Shown: one piece after another, positions 8,860 through 18,098 of the stretch
Layout of the letters: each line of letters begins with the position of its first letter
Position numbering within the stretch: the stretch's first letter is position 1
NCBI GenBank assembly: GCA_965213765.1
Contig: OZ243926.1
Span: 3,410,001 to 3,474,000 of the forward strand
DNA from: JAJDXO01 sp965213765
GTDB taxonomy: Bacteria; Pseudomonadota; Alphaproteobacteria; Rhodospirillales; UBA2165
Length of the DNA: 64,000 nt
Direction: 5' to 3'
Notes under the pieces: generated by a model
What the model saw: only the letters and a program-made list of their open reading frames with translations
Told to the model about the DNA's origin: nothing
Database searches by the model: none
Program-made: the position numbers and the translations under genes

Positions 8860-10890
8860 CTAAATTTCCTTCGTCGCTTCCTGGAGCCAGCCGCGGGTTT
8901 CGGGATCGACGAGCGGCGAGATGACCTCCGCCACCCAGGCATGATAGCCGTTCATCCATTCCAGTTCGGCGGGGTCGAGAAGCGAGCGAACGATCAATCG
9001 TCGATCGATAGGTGCACAGGTAAGCGTTTCGAAGCCGAACGTCTTCCGTTCCGAACCCTCGACCGCCTCGGCTTCCACCACGGTCACCAAATTTTCGATC
9101 CTGATCCCATACTCGTCCGTCTTGTAGTAGCCGGGCTCATTGGAAACGATCATCCCCGGTTCCAGCCCGACACGGTTGGGCAGTTTCGAAATTCGGTGGG
9201 GCCCCTCGTGGACGCCGAGATAGCTGCCAACCCCGTGCCCGGTACCGTGCTCGAAATCGATGCCCGCGTTCCACAGCGGCGCGCGGGCGAGAACATCCAG
9301 CTGCGAGCCGGACGTGCCTTCCGGAAACTTGGCCCGTGCCAATGCGATATGGCCCTTGAGCACTCGGGTGAACCGGTCCCGCATTTCGCCGCTCGGTTCA
9401 CCCAGCGCGACCGTCCGGGTCACATCGGTGGTGCCGTCCAGATATTGCGCGCCGGAATCGACCAGGAACAAGGTGCCGGCCTCCAATTTCCTGTCGGTCT
9501 CCGGCGTGACGCGGTAATGGACGATGGCCCCGTTGGGCCCGGCTCCGGATATGGTCGGGAAACTCAGCCCCTGGATCAGCTTATTTTCGCGTCGAAGGGC
9601 CTCCAATTGATCGGCGGCGCTCATTTCCGTCGCGCCGGCGGCGAGGGCATCGCGATCCAGCCAGGCGAGAAACCGTGTCAGTGCCGCGCCGTCCCGGATA
9701 TGGGCCCGCCGGGTGCCGTCCAGTTCCGCCGCGTTTTTGCACGCTTTTGGCAACGCGCAGGGGTCGGCGCCGCGGCGAATATCGGCGCCGGCTGTTTCCA
9801 GCGTCTCGAAAACCGCTTCCGCGGCGCTGGACGAATCCACCCGAACCGCGGCGTTTTCCGCGCCGAGCGCCATGAGGGCCGGTACGAAGTCGTCGTAATC
9901 CGCAATGTCTATTCCCCGTTCCAGGCCCGCCGCCGTTTCGGGGAGGACTTTTTGCCGGTCGACGAACAGCGACAGGTCGCCGCTGTCATGCAGGACGCCA
10001 AAGCCCAGCGGCAGCGGCGTATAAGGAACGTCGCCGCCCCTGATATTGGCAAGCCAGGCAATGGAATCCGGTGCCGTGAGAATGACCGCGTTTTCACCCT
10101 TCTTTTTCATTTCCTCGGCGATTTCGTTGCGTTTTTCGGCTGAGGACCGGCCGGCGAAGCCGGCACCGTGCAAGAGCACCGGGAAGAGCGGCCGTGGGGG
10201 TTGATTCTCCCAAATGGCATCAATGGCGTTTTCCGGCAATGCGACAAACTCCGCGCCGGCCTTTTTGCAGGCGGTCCGCATCCGAAGCGCGCCATCGGCC
10301 GTGTGAAGCCAGGGATCGAAGCCGATCTTCCGGCCTTCGATGTCCTGGTCGGCAAGCCAGTCCGCCGGGTTGGTGTCCGCGATCGGACAAACGGCAAAGG
10401 CGGCTTCATCCACCTGTTGCGCCGCCTGAAGGGTGTAGCGGCCGTCGACAAAGACGGCAGCCCGATTCCTGAGGACGATTGCAATGCCTGCCGAGCCGGT
10501 AAATCCGGTCAGCCAGGCCAGCCGGCGCGCTCGTTTGGAGACGTATTCCCCTTGATGCTCGTCGGCCAATGGAACGATGAAGCCGTCGATTTCCTGACCG
10601 TCCAAGTAGCCGCGCAGCGCAGCCAGCCGCTCCGATGATTGGTTGCCGGATGCCGCGGCCTCTGTCCGAGGGTGTTCGTCGAGAATCGCCCGGAGATGCG
10701 CGCGCAGTTGTTCCGACGGGCTCTCGGCGACCATCGACATCCACGCCTCCGGGTCCCCCATACCGCCGTCGTCGCCGGGCGCGGCGGCGACCCCGGCAAT
10801 CAGCGCCGGCAGTTCGTCAGCGGTGATCCGCGCCTGGGAGGCCTGGAGCAGCTTGCTGACGTCCTCTGGGCTATGGGTATCCATGGGCAA
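8860..10890 (-). CDS. pepP: Aminopeptidase P family (M24B) metallopeptidase
   Basis: Xaa-Pro aminopeptidase that removes N-terminal residues preceding proline, with two metal ions in a pita-bread fold. Metal ligands are visible: Asp in LVDSGAQYLDGTTDVTRT (two Asp), His in HGTGHGVGSYLGVHEGP, Glu in VSNEPGYY and Glu in GIRIENLV. The two creatinase-like N-terminal domains precede it (LRGYLDGQEIDGFIVP, VDGRYTLQAAQQ). At 676 residues it is longer than the roughly 600 of the eukaryotic-type AMPP family because of an N-terminal extension of about 75 residues (SPEDVSKLLQASQARIT) of unknown role. Confidence 0.93.
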   Translation of the reverse strand: MPMDTHSPEDVSKLLQASQARITADELPALIAGVAAAPGDDGGMGDPEAWMSMVAESPSEQLRAHLRAILDEHPRTEAAASGNQSSERLAALRGYLDGQEIDGFIVPLADEHQGEYVSKRARRLAWLTGFTGSAGIAIVLRNRAAVFVDGRYTLQAAQQVDEAAFAVCPIADTNPADWLADQDIEGRKIGFDPWLHTADGALRMRTACKKAGAEFVALPENAIDAIWENQPPRPLFPVLLHGAGFAGRSSAEKRNEIAEEMKKKGENAVILTAPDSIAWLANIRGGDVPYTPLPLGFGVLHDSGDLSLFVDRQKVLPETAAGLERGIDIADYDDFVPALMALGAENAAVRVDSSSAAEAVFETLETAGADIRRGADPCALPKACKNAAELDGTRRAHIRDGAALTRFLAWLDRDALAAGATEMSAADQLEALRRENKLIQGLSFPTISGAGPNGAIVHYRVTPETDRKLEAGTLFLVDSGAQYLDGTTDVTRTVALGEPSGEMRDRFTRVLKGHIALARAKFPEGTSGSQLDVLARAPLWNAGIDFEHGTGHGVGSYLGVHEGPHRISKLPNRVGLEPGMIVSNEPGYYKTDEYGIRIENLVTVVEAEAVEGSERKTFGFETLTCAPIDRRLIVRSLLDPAELEWMNGYHAWVAEVISPLVDPETRGWLQEATKEI

Positions 10891-11270
10891 CGTCGGGGTC
10901 CGGAGTTGGCTCTACTGCCCGCCTAAGCTATGTCGGGCCGGAGGCCCCGACAAGTAATCTCTCCCGCTGATATCCCGCCCGCGGGCAGGACAAGGCTCCC
11001 TAACGCGCATCGAGCATTGCATAAACGAATAGCTAACGGTGTGAATTTGGGAAATTCCGCAAAATATGGAACTTTTGAGATGGAAAATTTTCCATAACTG
11101 ACTGATATAAATAATTAAATACATCTTCCCGAGATATGCGGCTATTGCATATCAGAGGTATCAAATTGACGCTGGCGGCAATCGTTAACGCGCACTAAGT
11201 CTTTGGTATTCCTGGACGGACATGCACGGACAGAGCCCGCCCAAACATCAAGAATAAAGGAGTACCTGTC
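10891..11270. other. AT-rich intergenic region upstream of a small gene
   Basis: No gene is recognised. About 11020-11160 is clearly richer in A and T than the surroundings. It contains the perfect 16-base palindrome at 11080-11095 and a TTGACG (11166-11171) that could be a -35 element. A strong ribosome-binding site (AAAGGAG) ends the region just before the ATG at 11271. Confidence 0.5.
11080..11095. promoter_or_regulatory. 16-base palindrome, candidate operator
   Basis: ATGGAAAATTTTCCAT is a perfect palindrome. It lies in the AT-rich stretch between the pepP-like gene and the 55-residue protein gene, about 175 bases upstream of the latter. The binding protein is unknown. Confidence 0.4.
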
Positions 11271-11438
11271 ATGAGTGGTTTGAATTATCTGTGGAATCCG
11301 GACGTTGTTCGCGCCGCCCGCCAAGAGCGGGACCGCGTGGTTTTCGGTCTCGGCTCACGTTTGGTGAGCGCGCCGGCCAAGCTGATCAAACTGGGGGTCG
11401 ATGATTTCCGGCGTTACCGGCAGCCCAAAGACGTCTAG
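11271..11438 (+). CDS. Small basic protein of 55 residues
   Basis: Starts at ATG 11271 after a strong Shine-Dalgarno sequence (AAAGGAG, 8 bases upstream) and ends at TAG 11438. The sequence begins MSGLNYLWNPDVVRAARQ, has an amphipathic middle (SRLVSAPAKLIKLGVDDF) and a basic end. No cysteine, no clear signal peptide and no family that I recognise. The good ribosome-binding site, the long AT-rich upstream region and the downstream UUCG hairpin support a real, probably well expressed, monocistronic gene. Confidence 0.7.
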   Translation: MSGLNYLWNPDVVRAARQERDRVVFGLGSRLVSAPAKLIKLGVDDFRRYRQPKDV

Positions 11439-11464
11439 CGGCCTCAAAAAATACCAGCACATCG

Positions 11465-11490
11465 CGGCGGCCTTCGGGCCGCCGTATTGC
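11465..11490 (+). terminator. Hairpin terminator with UUCG loop
   Basis: Perfect 8-bp stem CGGCGGCC / GGCCGCCG closed by a TTCG tetraloop (11465-11484), followed by a short TATTGC. The U tract is weak, but the position 26 bases after the stop of the small gene fits a transcription end. Confidence 0.6.
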
Positions 11491-11555
11491 TATGCGGACC
11501 TGCCGCCCTTGCTGCCGTCCGCGCCATCATGGCCGACGGGGAACGCTCTTCAAAC

Positions 11556-11606
11556 CTAGAGCAGTTTCCGGTCAAATTGATTCAATTTGGCCGGAAACTG
11601 CTCTAG
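11556..11606. repeat. 51-base palindromic repeat element
   Basis: Two 25-base arms around one central T. The left arm begins CTAGAGCAGTTTCCGG and the right arm ends CCGGAAACTGCTCTAG. The arms are complementary except at one position, where T faces G and would still pair in RNA. Seventeen bases of the right arm recur at 3047-3063. The form is that of an intergenic repeat of the REP/palindrome type. A role as a transcription end for genes on either side is possible but not shown. Confidence 0.75.
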
Positions 11607-11741
11607 TTCCTCGAGAGCACGGACGTGGGTCCCGAACGGGTCGCGGCGGCGCTTGACGAAATAGTTCGGGTGCCCAACAATATTGGCGCCGGAGCATCGG
11701 CGGCGGCCCAAAAAATGCCGTCTCGATACACAGGGGAGCGC

Positions 11742-13337
11742 ATGACCAGGTCGCCGAACCGGAAATCCCGGACCGTTGTGAACATGGCAGAGGTCATCAT
11801 GGAGCCGCCGCTGACGCGGAGCCAGCACCATGATGTGGCGATACTCTGCGGCGACGAAGCGGTCACCTATGAGCAGGTGGCTGACCGCATGAACCAGGCC
11901 GGCAACACCTTGCGAACGCTCGGGGTGGAGAAGGGCGACCGGGTGGTGATGATGGTCCTGGATCGTCCTGAATTGGTTTACGCCTATCTCGGCGCGCTCA
12001 AGATCGGCGCAGTTCCGGTTGCCTTGAATTTGCGGCTCACGGCGGAGGATTTGGCGTACTCCATCGAGGACAGCAGCTGCGCCGTCCTGATCCTGGACGG
12101 CATGTTCGTCGAGCTCTACCGGGAAATCGCGGATGGTTTGCCGGTCAAGCCGACGGTCGTCACGACCCATGCCGAGGGCGGCGGATTTCCCGATTTGATG
12201 GAGCTTGCGGCCACCGAATCATCGGCTCTGGATGCTGTCGAGATGGCCTGGGATGAGCCCGCTTTCTGGATGTATTCCTCGGGCACCACCGGGAAGCCTA
12301 AGGGGGTCGTCCACACGCAGCGGACGGTTTTCACCTCACCGAGGCACCTCGGCGAGTCGCTCGGCATGGGGCGGGGGGACCGGATTTATTGTTCATCGAA
12401 GCTGTTTTTCGCCTTCTCGCTGGGGCACTGCCTGCTTGCTTCGTTGCATCTCGGCGCGACGACGATCCTCTATCCCGATTGGCCGGACGCGAAGGCGGTC
12501 GCGGGTGTGATCTCGAAGTTCAAGCCGACCATCGTGCTAAGCGTGCCGACCTTCTATCGTAATCTTCTACGGGCGAACGTCACCGGCGGCGAGGCGTTTC
12601 GCAACGTCCGCCACTACGTCTCGGCCGGCGAGAAACTGCCGGCGAGTTTGTTCGAGGAATGGCTGGCGGCGACGGGCCGGCCCGTGTTGGAGGGCATCGG
12701 CGCGACCGAGACTTGCTTCCTCTTCATCGCCTCGACGCCCGAGAGCCATAAGGCGGGCCGGACCGGCAAACCCACGCCCGGGACCAAGGTGAAATTGATC
12801 AATGATCAGGGCGAGTTGGTCGAAGAGGACGATACGCCCGGCGTTCTTTGGGTGCGCATGGACTCGGTGGCGCAGGGCTATTGGAACCTCGACGACAAGA
12901 CCCGCGCGGTGTTCAAGAACGGCTGGTACTGCACCAGCGACGTCTTCGTCCGCGATAGCGAAGGTTTCTACGAATATCATGGGCGAGGCGACGACATGCT
13001 GAAGATTTCCGGCCAGTGGGTGGCGCCCGGCGAAATCGAAACCGAAGTCCTCAAAAATCCCCGTGTCGCCGAGGCCGCTGTGGTCGGGGTGCCCAATGAA
13101 GATGGGCTCATCCGGCTCGCGCTGTTCATGGTTGGGCCCGACGGCGCGGCGGACCGGTCCGCTGTCGAGCAGGAGTTGACCGACCATCTGACCTCGACGC
13201 TGTCGATCTACAAATGTCCGCGGCGGATGTATTTTGTCGACGCCATGCCGCAGACCGCGACCGGCAAGATTCAGCGCTTCGCACTCCGGCAGCTGGCCGA
13301 GGAGCGCGAGGCGGCGCGGCCTCAGCCGGCGGCATGA
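11742..13337 (+). CDS. AMP-forming aromatic acid-CoA ligase (benzoate-CoA ligase family)
   Basis: ATP-dependent acyl/aryl-CoA synthetase of the ANL superfamily. Seen are the P-loop YSSGTTGKPKG (about residues 178-188), the A5 motif GIGATETCF, the A7/A8 region YWNLDDKTRAVFKNGWYCTSD and YEYHGRGDDMLKISG, and the catalytic lysine near the end (TATGKIQRF). The overall pattern, including WVAPGEIETEVLKNP, resembles benzoate- or hydroxybenzoate-CoA ligases. The substrate cannot be read from sequence. The frame is open from 11625, but the ATG at 11742 follows AGGGGAG and gives 531 residues, the family length. A MarR regulator follows on the same strand. Confidence 0.87.
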   Translation: MTRSPNRKSRTVVNMAEVIMEPPLTRSQHHDVAILCGDEAVTYEQVADRMNQAGNTLRTLGVEKGDRVVMMVLDRPELVYAYLGALKIGAVPVALNLRLTAEDLAYSIEDSSCAVLILDGMFVELYREIADGLPVKPTVVTTHAEGGGFPDLMELAATESSALDAVEMAWDEPAFWMYSSGTTGKPKGVVHTQRTVFTSPRHLGESLGMGRGDRIYCSSKLFFAFSLGHCLLASLHLGATTILYPDWPDAKAVAGVISKFKPTIVLSVPTFYRNLLRANVTGGEAFRNVRHYVSAGEKLPASLFEEWLAATGRPVLEGIGATETCFLFIASTPESHKAGRTGKPTPGTKVKLINDQGELVEEDDTPGVLWVRMDSVAQGYWNLDDKTRAVFKNGWYCTSDVFVRDSEGFYEYHGRGDDMLKISGQWVAPGEIETEVLKNPRVAEAAVVGVPNEDGLIRLALFMVGPDGAADRSAVEQELTDHLTSTLSIYKCPRRMYFVDAMPQTATGKIQRFALRQLAEEREAARPQPAA

Positions 13338-13454
13338 GGAGGTTCGTGGACAATTCGCGGCGGCGGACCTATGGTGTCGCCGTTTTGCACCCGCCCATAT
13401 CCCATCGTTTCCAACCCGGACCGGCAGTTCGCGGTCGTGGATGACAACGTGTTG

Positions 13455-13910
13455 ATGGCGCGCCGAACCGGCGATGATGACGAACTGGACTTCGATGTCC
13501 TGGTATCGCTGGTCGGCTATCATTTACGCCGCGCCCAGGTCGCCGTCTTCAACGATTTTGCCGGCCAGATGGCCGGGGAGCAGATCACGCCGGGCCAATT
13601 CGGCGTCATCGCCTTGATCGGTGCGAATCCCGGTCTGACCCAATCCGCGCTCGCCCGGGCGGTCGGGATCGAACGCTCCACCATGGTTGCGGTTATCGAT
13701 ACGCTCGAATCCCGGGGCATCGTCGAACGCAGGGCATCACCTGTCGACCGGCGGTCCTACGCCCTCGTGTTGACGGATTCGGGACAGGAAATGCTGGCTC
13801 GGCTGAAGCCTATGGTCGCGGATCACGAGGCACGGATCGGGGGCGGTCTAACCGACGATGAGCGCCGACAGCTCATCCGGCTGTTGAAAAAACTGGCGAA
13901 CGACGCCTAA
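13455..13910 (+). CDS. MarR family transcriptional regulator
   Basis: Winged helix regulator. Core elements are LVSLVGYHLRRAQVAVFNDF (dimer helix), ITPGQFGVIALIGANPGLTQSALARAVGIERSTMVAVIDTLE (helix-turn-helix, about residues 45-85) and the wing with VERRASPVDRRSYALVLTDSG, including the conserved D-R-R. The frame is open from 13371, which would give 179 residues. The ATG at 13455 (MARRTGDDDEL, 151 residues) fits the family better. Position behind the CoA ligase suggests control by an aromatic acid or its CoA ester, as in other MarR-ligase pairs. Its end overlaps the convergent transporter gene by four bases. Confidence 0.88.
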   Translation: MARRTGDDDELDFDVLVSLVGYHLRRAQVAVFNDFAGQMAGEQITPGQFGVIALIGANPGLTQSALARAVGIERSTMVAVIDTLESRGIVERRASPVDRRSYALVLTDSGQEMLARLKPMVADHEARIGGGLTDDERRQLIRLLKKLANDA

Positions 13911-14815
13911 GCCTTTTCGCGGGTGACAAGGGCGACCCCGGCCACAACAATGCCCATTCCAATCAATTCCTGAACGCCCAACCGTTCGTCGAACAGGAAG
14001 AACGCCATCAAGGCGGTCACCGGCGGTACGAGGTAAAAAAGGCTCGCGACTTTTGCCGCCGCCCCGCGCTTGATCAGGATGTAGAGCAGCGTGACCGCGC
14101 CCAGTGAAAGGACGACCACCAGCCAGGCAATCGCGAAGATGAATTCGCCCGCCCATTGGATTTCCCGGGTTTCCAACGCGAAGGCGAGGCCGGTCATGGC
14201 GAGGCAGGTGACCGAGAACTGGATCGCCGAACCGGACCGCAGATCCATGTCGGCGCAGAACCGCTTTTGGTATAGGGTTCCGGCGGTAATGCCGAGCAGT
14301 GCGATGGTCGCGAGGCCGATCCCGGTCCAGGCGCCGGCGCCGACCTCTATGCGGTTGGCGACCACCAGGACGACACCGACGAAGCCAAGCAGCACACCCA
14401 GCCACTGGCGGCGGGTGACCCGTTCTTTCAACAGCGGCCCCACCACGCAGGCGGTCAGAGCCGGCTGTAAGCCGGGGATCAAGGCGCTCAGTCCCGCTGA
14501 CAGTCCGGCGTCGATGGCCGCAAAGACACCGCCGAGATAGGCGCCCTGCACCAGCAACCCCGCCACGGCGATGTGAAACACCGACCGCAAATCCTTCGGC
14601 CAGGGTGCCTTGAACGCGAGACCGATCAGAATCAGAAGAACGGCGACGACCGCCATCCGCACGGCGAGAAACGTGAATGGCTCAGCGAACGGCAACCCGA
14701 ACTTGGCGCCGATGAAACCGGTGCTCCACAGAAAGACGAACACCGCCGGCATGGCGGAGATCCAGGCGGATTGCAGGGAGCCGGGCGCATCCGGCGGGCT
14801 GGGAGGTGTGGTCAC
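13907..14815 (-). CDS. DMT superfamily transporter (EamA domains)
   Basis: Inner-membrane protein of 302 residues with about ten hydrophobic spans in two repeats. The first repeat starts AVFVFLWSTGFIGAKFGLPFAEPFTFLAVRM and the second runs from about residue 160. This is the EamA (drug/metabolite exporter) pattern, with the usual WSTGFIGAK first-helix motif. The substrate is unknown. Convergent with the MarR gene, divergent from the DUF2125 gene at 14935. Confidence 0.88.
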   Translation of the reverse strand: MTTPPSPPDAPGSLQSAWISAMPAVFVFLWSTGFIGAKFGLPFAEPFTFLAVRMAVVAVLLILIGLAFKAPWPKDLRSVFHIAVAGLLVQGAYLGGVFAAIDAGLSAGLSALIPGLQPALTACVVGPLLKERVTRRQWLGVLLGFVGVVLVVANRIEVGAGAWTGIGLATIALLGITAGTLYQKRFCADMDLRSGSAIQFSVTCLAMTGLAFALETREIQWAGEFIFAIAWLVVVLSLGAVTLLYILIKRGAAAKVASLFYLVPPVTALMAFFLFDERLGVQELIGMGIVVAGVALVTREKA

Positions 14816-14934
14816 GCGGTTGGCGTCCGGCGGAGGTGGGGGGTCGACATCTGTTTACACCACCACAAACGATCTCGATACCGTTGTCCGGCCCGCCTAT
14901 ATATAGGCCATGACTGGTCCGGCGGTTTTGCGTC

Positions 14935-16098
14935 ATGGATAGATCCCCGCGCCGAGGGCGGCCCGCTCCTCCAGCGGCGGTGCCTTATGAGCCCCCACGC
15001 TATCCGAAGCTCGTCCGTTGCGGTTTGATCGGAGGGGTTGCCTTCGCGATTGCCGCGCTGGCCTATACCGTCCTCTGGTTTGCCGGCGCCTCGCAGCTGA
15101 AGGCCGGCGTCGAGGAATGGATCGCTCAAAGATCCGCTTCGGGATTTTCGGCAAGGGTCGGCAAGCTTGAAATCGGCGGTTATCCCCTGGCCTTCAAGTT
15201 GATCGCCGCGGATCCCAAACTCGATTTTTCGCCGCCGCCCGGTTCCGGCCAAGCCGCTTGGTCTGCCGGGTTTGCGCGCGCGGTTGCGGAAGTGGCGCCG
15301 TGGCGCCGGCGGGATTTTCGGATCGAACTTACCGGGGAACACGGTTTCGAGTTCGGTTCGGGTCCCGGCCGGCAGGCGATGAGCGGGGAGACCGGCCGGG
15401 TACAGGCCGTTGCGGCATTCGATTCCGAGGGGTTTCCTGAGTTTCTGTCCCTGGATTTGCAGCAGATCGACCTCAAGAACAGCCGGAGGCGGCCTGCCTA
15501 TGCCGTCGCGAGTGCCCGGCTGAGCGCCGAGCGGCGGCCGGGCGGCGATGGCGAGCGGTTCACCCCCGGTCTCCGGTTTACCATTATCGCCGAAGGGGTG
15601 AACGCGCCCGCGCTCGTGCGCCTGCCCCTCGGCAACGCGCTTCAGCGCGTTTTGCTCGAGGCGCGGCTGGTGGGTGACTTTCCGCTGGAAAATGTTCTCG
15701 AGAGCCTCGGCGCGTGGCGTGATCAGGGCGGTACGCTGGAACTCGATAAAGTGGATATACGTTATGGACAGCTCGGCGTTCAGGCCAGCGGCACCCTGGC
15801 GCTGGACCGGAACCTGCAGCCCATCGGCGCATTGACGGCGCGGCTCGAAGGATTCCTTGGCGCCATCGATGCGCTGCGCGAGGCCGACATAATCCGTACG
15901 CGTGACGCGGCGATGGCAAAGCTGGTGCTGGGGTCGTTGGCCAAGCGGCCGGCCGGCGGCGGACCCCGGGTGCTCAGCCTGCCGCTGTCGGTTCAAGACC
16001 GGAAATTATCCGCCGGACCGGTGCCGCTGATGGAAATCCCCGAAATCCGATGGCCGGAGCGGGCGGGCGAAACAAATCAGCTGCGCTTTCTTCGCTGA
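14935..16098 (+). CDS. DUF2125 domain protein
   Basis: A 387-residue protein of the alphaproteobacterial DUF2125 family. A Pro/Arg-rich cytoplasmic start is followed by one membrane anchor at about residues 26-46 (CGLIGGVAFAIAALAYTVLW). The rest is an extracytoplasmic beta-rich domain (LEIGGYPLAFKLIAADPKLDF, GTLELDKVDIRYGQLGVQASGTLALD), a layout like the repetitive domains of AsmA-type envelope proteins. The role is unknown. It stands divergent from the transporter gene and convergent with tyrA. Confidence 0.83.
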   Translation: MDRSPRRGRPAPPAAVPYEPPRYPKLVRCGLIGGVAFAIAALAYTVLWFAGASQLKAGVEEWIAQRSASGFSARVGKLEIGGYPLAFKLIAADPKLDFSPPPGSGQAAWSAGFARAVAEVAPWRRRDFRIELTGEHGFEFGSGPGRQAMSGETGRVQAVAAFDSEGFPEFLSLDLQQIDLKNSRRRPAYAVASARLSAERRPGGDGERFTPGLRFTIIAEGVNAPALVRLPLGNALQRVLLEARLVGDFPLENVLESLGAWRDQGGTLELDKVDIRYGQLGVQASGTLALDRNLQPIGALTARLEGFLGAIDALREADIIRTRDAAMAKLVLGSLAKRPAGGGPRVLSLPLSVQDRKLSAGPVPLMEIPEIRWPERAGETNQLRFLR

Positions 16099-16104
16099 GG
16101 CGGA

Positions 16105-16995
16105 TTACGCCTGTTTGGCGTCGATAACCCCGCGGCGGATTTCGCGGGTCCGCGAGAAGAGTTCGTGCAGGGTTTCAGCCTCGCCCCAGCGGATGGCCCG
16201 CTGCAAGGCCGTCAGATCCTCGTTGAACCGCTGTAGAATCTCCAACACCGCATCCCGGTTGTTGAGGAATACATCCCGCCACATGATCGGATCGGAGGCG
16301 GCGATCCGGGTGAAATCGCGGAAGCCGCTGGCCGAGAACTTGATCACCTCGTTGCGCAGGCTTTTTTCCAGATCCGTTGCGGTGCCGACGATGGTGTAGG
16401 CGATCAGATGCGGCAGGTGCGAAGTGACGGCCATCACCTGATCATGATGCTCCGGGTCCATCATCTCGATCATCGAGCGGGCGCTCCGCCAGAAGGCCGC
16501 AACCTTTTCAACCGCCGCTTCGTCGGCGCCCTCGGGCGGCGTCAGCACGCACCACCGGCCGTCAAACAGCTCCGGAAAGCCGGCTTCGGGGCCCGAGTGC
16601 TCGGTGCCCGCGACTGGATGGGCGGGGATCAGATGCACGCCTTCCGGAACGTGCGGGGATAAGTCGCGCAGCACCGCCTGTTTGACCGAACCCACATCGC
16701 TGAGGATGGCCCCCGGCTTCAGCACGGGTGCGATGGTCTCGCCGATGGAGGCGTAGGTGCCGATGGGGGCGCATATGATCACGAGGTCTGCATCCTTGGC
16801 CGCCTCGGCCGCGTCTTCGCCGGCGCTATCGGCAATCCCGAGCTCGAGCGCTTTGGCGCAATGCCCGGAATTGATGTCGCCCACCGCGATGTGGTCGGCG
16901 AGGCCGTCCCGCCTGATGACGCGCGCCAGCGACGAGCCGATCAGCCCGATACCGATCAGTGCAATCCGCTGGAAATGGACCTGGCCGTCAGACAT
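16105..16995 (-). CDS. tyrA: Prephenate/arogenate dehydrogenase
   Basis: NAD(P)-dependent oxidative decarboxylation of prephenate or arogenate in tyrosine synthesis. The Rossmann motif IGIGLIGSSLARVIRRDG is at the N-terminus, followed by DVGSVKQAV, the catalytic HPVAGTEHSGPEAG with its His, and the C-terminal helical domain (ASGFRDFTRIAASDPIMWRD). The ATG at 16995 overlaps the hisC stop codon (TGATG). A GTG one codon upstream is an equally possible start. Pairing with hisC, whose product can also transaminate aromatic keto acids, is common in alphaproteobacteria. Confidence 0.93.
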   Translation of the reverse strand: MSDGQVHFQRIALIGIGLIGSSLARVIRRDGLADHIAVGDINSGHCAKALELGIADSAGEDAAEAAKDADLVIICAPIGTYASIGETIAPVLKPGAILSDVGSVKQAVLRDLSPHVPEGVHLIPAHPVAGTEHSGPEAGFPELFDGRWCVLTPPEGADEAAVEKVAAFWRSARSMIEMMDPEHHDQVMAVTSHLPHLIAYTIVGTATDLEKSLRNEVIKFSASGFRDFTRIAASDPIMWRDVFLNNRDAVLEILQRFNEDLTALQRAIRWGEAETLHELFSRTREIRRGVIDAKQA

Positions 16996-18098
16996 CACGC
17001 CTCCATGAATTCAGTGAGGATGTCGACCACCATCTTCATCTCTTCGTCTGTACCGATGGAGATGCGAAGTGCCTCCGGCAAGCCATAGCCGCCCATCCGC
17101 CGAACGATGATGCCCCTGGCGCGAAGAAAGGCGTCCGCGGCCTCGGCGTTCTTTCCCGGTTCTTCGGCAAATCGGGCAAGGACGAAGTTGCAAACGCCGT
17201 CCGGGACGGTGATCCCGATATTGCGCAGCGCGTTGGTGGTCCATTCGCGGCACGCGTCGTTGTGCTTGCGGGACATCTCGACGAACTCATCATCGCCGAG
17301 GGCGGCAAGCGCCGCCGCCTGGCCTGAGTTGGAGACGTTGAACGGGCTTCGCAGCCGGTTCAAAACCTCGATGACCATTTCGGGCCCGTAGCACCAGCCG
17401 ATCCTCAGCCCGCCGAGACCATAAATTTTCGAGAACGTCCTGAGCATCAGGATATTGTCCGATCCGTCGACCAGATTGATACCCGGCTCGTAATCGTTCT
17501 TGCTCACGTACTCGCAATACGCGGCATCCAGGACCACAAGCACATGGTCCGGCAGGCCGGCGCGCAGCCGCTTGATCTCGTCGACCGGGAGGTAGGTGCC
17601 GGTGGGATTGTTGGGGTTGGCGAGGAAGAGCAATTTGGTGTTCCCGCCCGCCCGTTCCAGCAAATTGTCCACGTCGGCCGTAATCCCATCTTCCGGCGCC
17701 GCGACCAGCGTCGCCCGCACGCCCCGGGCATAGATGGGGTACATGGCAAACGCGTGAGCGGTAAACAACACCTCGTCGCCGACCCCGGCGTAAGCCCGGC
17801 AGAGGAGGGTGATCAGATCGTCCGATCCGGCGCCAACGACGATCCGCTCCATATCGATGCCATTCTTGTCGGCGAGCGCGGCACGCAATTTTTGTGAATC
17901 ACCGTCCGGGTAGCGGTAGACCTCGTCCGCCGTATCCTTGAGGGCCTGCATGGCCTTCGGCGAGGGGCCGAAGGCACCCTCGTTGGAAGCTAGTTTGATG
18001 ACCCGGTCCACGCCCTCAATTTCGGATTCCCCGCCCACATAGGGGGCGATATCCAGGAGGCCTGGAAGGGGCCTGGGGCCGGTCGCACCGCCGGTCAT
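16995..18098 (-). CDS. hisC: Histidinol-phosphate aminotransferase
   Basis: PLP enzyme of fold type I, class II aminotransferase family. The PLP lysine is in RTFSKIYGLGGLRIGW. Conserved FLANPNNPTGTYLP and YRYPDGDSQKLRAAL are present. The open frame begins at 18131, but the ATG at 18098 (MTGGATGPRPLPGLLDIAPYV) follows GGAGG at a good distance and gives 367 residues. First gene of a hisC-tyrA operon, so the enzyme may serve both histidine and aromatic amino acid synthesis. The divergent metX promoter region lies upstream. Confidence 0.94.
   Translation of the reverse strand: MTGGATGPRPLPGLLDIAPYVGGESEIEGVDRVIKLASNEGAFGPSPKAMQALKDTADEVYRYPDGDSQKLRAALADKNGIDMERIVVGAGSDDLITLLCRAYAGVGDEVLFTAHAFAMYPIYARGVRATLVAAPEDGITADVDNLLERAGGNTKLLFLANPNNPTGTYLPVDEIKRLRAGLPDHVLVVLDAAYCEYVSKNDYEPGINLVDGSDNILMLRTFSKIYGLGGLRIGWCYGPEMVIEVLNRLRSPFNVSNSGQAAALAALGDDEFVEMSRKHNDACREWTTNALRNIGITVPDGVCNFVLARFAEEPGKNAEAADAFLRARGIIVRRMGGYGLPEALRISIGTDEEMKMVVDILTEFMEA

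Noticed and set aside
11625..11741. Longer N-terminus of the aromatic-CoA ligase
   Set aside because: The extra 39 residues overlap an unusual region beside the palindrome and do not resemble the family. The ATG at 11742 has a good ribosome-binding site.
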